A DNA stretch of 64,000 nt from Bradyrhizobium lupini (lineage in GTDB: Bacteria > Pseudomonadota > Alphaproteobacteria > Rhizobiales > Xanthobacteraceae). The translations under genes were made by a program, and so were the position numbers. The DNA is taken from the NCBI RefSeq assembly GCF_040939785.1, contig NZ_CP162553.1:744001-808000 (forward strand), given 5' to 3'. Below are positions 63,417 to 64,000 of this stretch, in pieces. The notes below the pieces were generated by a model. The model was given only the letters and a program-made list of their open reading frames with translations, had not been told where the DNA came from and ran no database searches. Position 1 is the first letter of the stretch; each line of letters opens with the position of its first letter.

Positions 63417-64000
63417 CTACCTCGGAACAGGCGCTTCCGATTCCAGCAGGGACGCGGCCTTGAGATCGCTCCAGAGCGCGCCCGGCACTGTGGTGGTCAG
63501 CGCTGCCACATTGCGCTCGACCTCCTGCGCATTATGCGCCCCGAGAACCACGCTCGCGACCGCGGGATGACCCAGCGCAAAATGTAGAGCGGCCGTCGGC
63601 AACGCTACGTCATGAGCTGCGCAGATACGCTGGATCTCAGCAACCTTCGAAAGGATCTGCGGCGGTGCGTCTTGATAATTGTACTTGGCGCCCTTGATGG
63701 CGCCCGTCGCCAGAATCCCCGAATTGAACACGCCGCCAAGCAGCACCGCGATGCCCTGCTTCAGCGCCAGCGGCATGAACTCCTCGAGTGCTGGCTGCTC
63801 CAGCAGCGAATAACGCCCGGCGAGCAGCATCACCTCGAAGGACCCGGCCTGCGCAAAGCGCACGCACATCTCCGCCTCGTTGACGCCGATCCCGATGCCC
63901 GCGACCACACCTTCGGAACGAAGTTTGTCCAGCGCTACATAGGCCCCGGACATCGCTTCGCGAAACCGATCCTCGATCGCGTCCTTACCGTGGGTCCACA
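63417..64000 (-). CDS. Aldo/keto reductase (aldose/L-fucose dehydrogenase type), C-terminal part
   Basis: The frame is open to the window edge (residues WTHGKDAIEDRFREAMSGAY at the truncated end). It continues ALDKLRSEGVVAGIGIGVNE, FEVMLLAGRYSLLEQPALEE, GGVFNSGILATGAIKGAKYN and ends HPAVASVVLGAHNAQEVERN. This is the D-threo-aldose 1-dehydrogenase/L-fucose dehydrogenase branch of aldo/keto reductases. The catalytic Tyr-Lys N-terminal part is outside the window. It is convergent with DeoR. Confidence 0.85.
   Translation of the reverse strand, partial: WTHGKDAIEDRFREAMSGAYVALDKLRSEGVVAGIGIGVNEAEMCVRFAQAGSFEVMLLAGRYSLLEQPALEEFMPLALKQGIAVLLGGVFNSGILATGAIKGAKYNYQDAPPQILSKVAEIQRICAAHDVALPTAALHFALGHPAVASVVLGAHNAQEVERNVAALTTTVPGALWSDLKAASLLESEAPVPR

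Overview
The window looks like chromosome from a Bradyrhizobium-type alphaproteobacterium (Rhizobiales). Three things suggest this: the very high GC content, the protein types (DUF2865 exported protein, class II DAHP synthase, CVIRGC-type glutathione reductase, HWE histidine kinase, TRAP transporters with Tat-exported binding proteins), and Rhizobiales-style palindromic intergenic repeats. It is mostly ordinary chromosome with one decayed accessory patch at about 52.4-57 kb. No rRNA, tRNA or CRISPR array was seen.

Layout. 0-4 kb: a leftward, overlapping cluster cysS - 37-aa membrane peptide - GNAT - citramalate synthase - VOC protein. 4-11 kb: exported proteins, a frameshifted Imm5-like gene, nadE, dgkA, DAHP synthase and a hydrolase. 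11-16 kb: an aldehyde dehydrogenase divergent from a ModE/PBP-type regulator across a perfect palindrome, then a two-domain DNA-binding protein divergent from a LysR regulator. 16-18 kb: a leftward TerB - PGPGW-like - TerC - YqhA membrane cluster. 19-27.5 kb: a MOSC/flavin reductase/2Fe-2S fusion, a redoxin, a MocR regulator, a frameshifted paiB, a class II amidotransferase next to a YbdK-type carboxylate-amine ligase, a zinc-ribbon peptide and a cupin. 27.5-33 kb: gor, DUF2059, rpiA, gph, a lipoprotein and moaA. 33-45 kb: a TRAP transporter (DctQ, DctM), two paralogous DctP binding proteins, a two-component system between them, an M20 peptidase, a hydrolase, an HWE kinase and a YunG-like protein. 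45-52.4 kb: Mrp, VOC, a 3-hydroxyisobutyrate-dehydrogenase-type oxidoreductase, an NhaD antiporter, a PdhS/DivJ-like kinase behind a perfect CtrA box, DUF1289, an aspartic protease and dusA.

52.4-57 kb: next to the 5' end of dusA, a known island insertion site, lies the N-terminal stub of a phage-type integrase fused at a sharp junction to a truncated DUF3606 gene. Then come YidB-like and GlsB-like genes, a nonsense-mutated 3' remnant of ligD, an RNase HII with an altered GRG motif, and DNA topoisomerase IB. 57-64 kb: a DeoR-controlled ABC importer of the sn-glycerol-3-phosphate type, whose last gene is an endonuclease/exonuclease/phosphatase-family hydrolase where ugpQ is often found, and a partial aldo/keto reductase.

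Four genes (Imm5-like, paiB, a sensor kinase and the ABC binding protein) are each split by what looks like one missing base. The missing base falls in or beside a short run, and the reading frame downstream is perfectly conserved. This shared pattern fits uncorrected deletion errors in the sequence at least as well as real gene decay.
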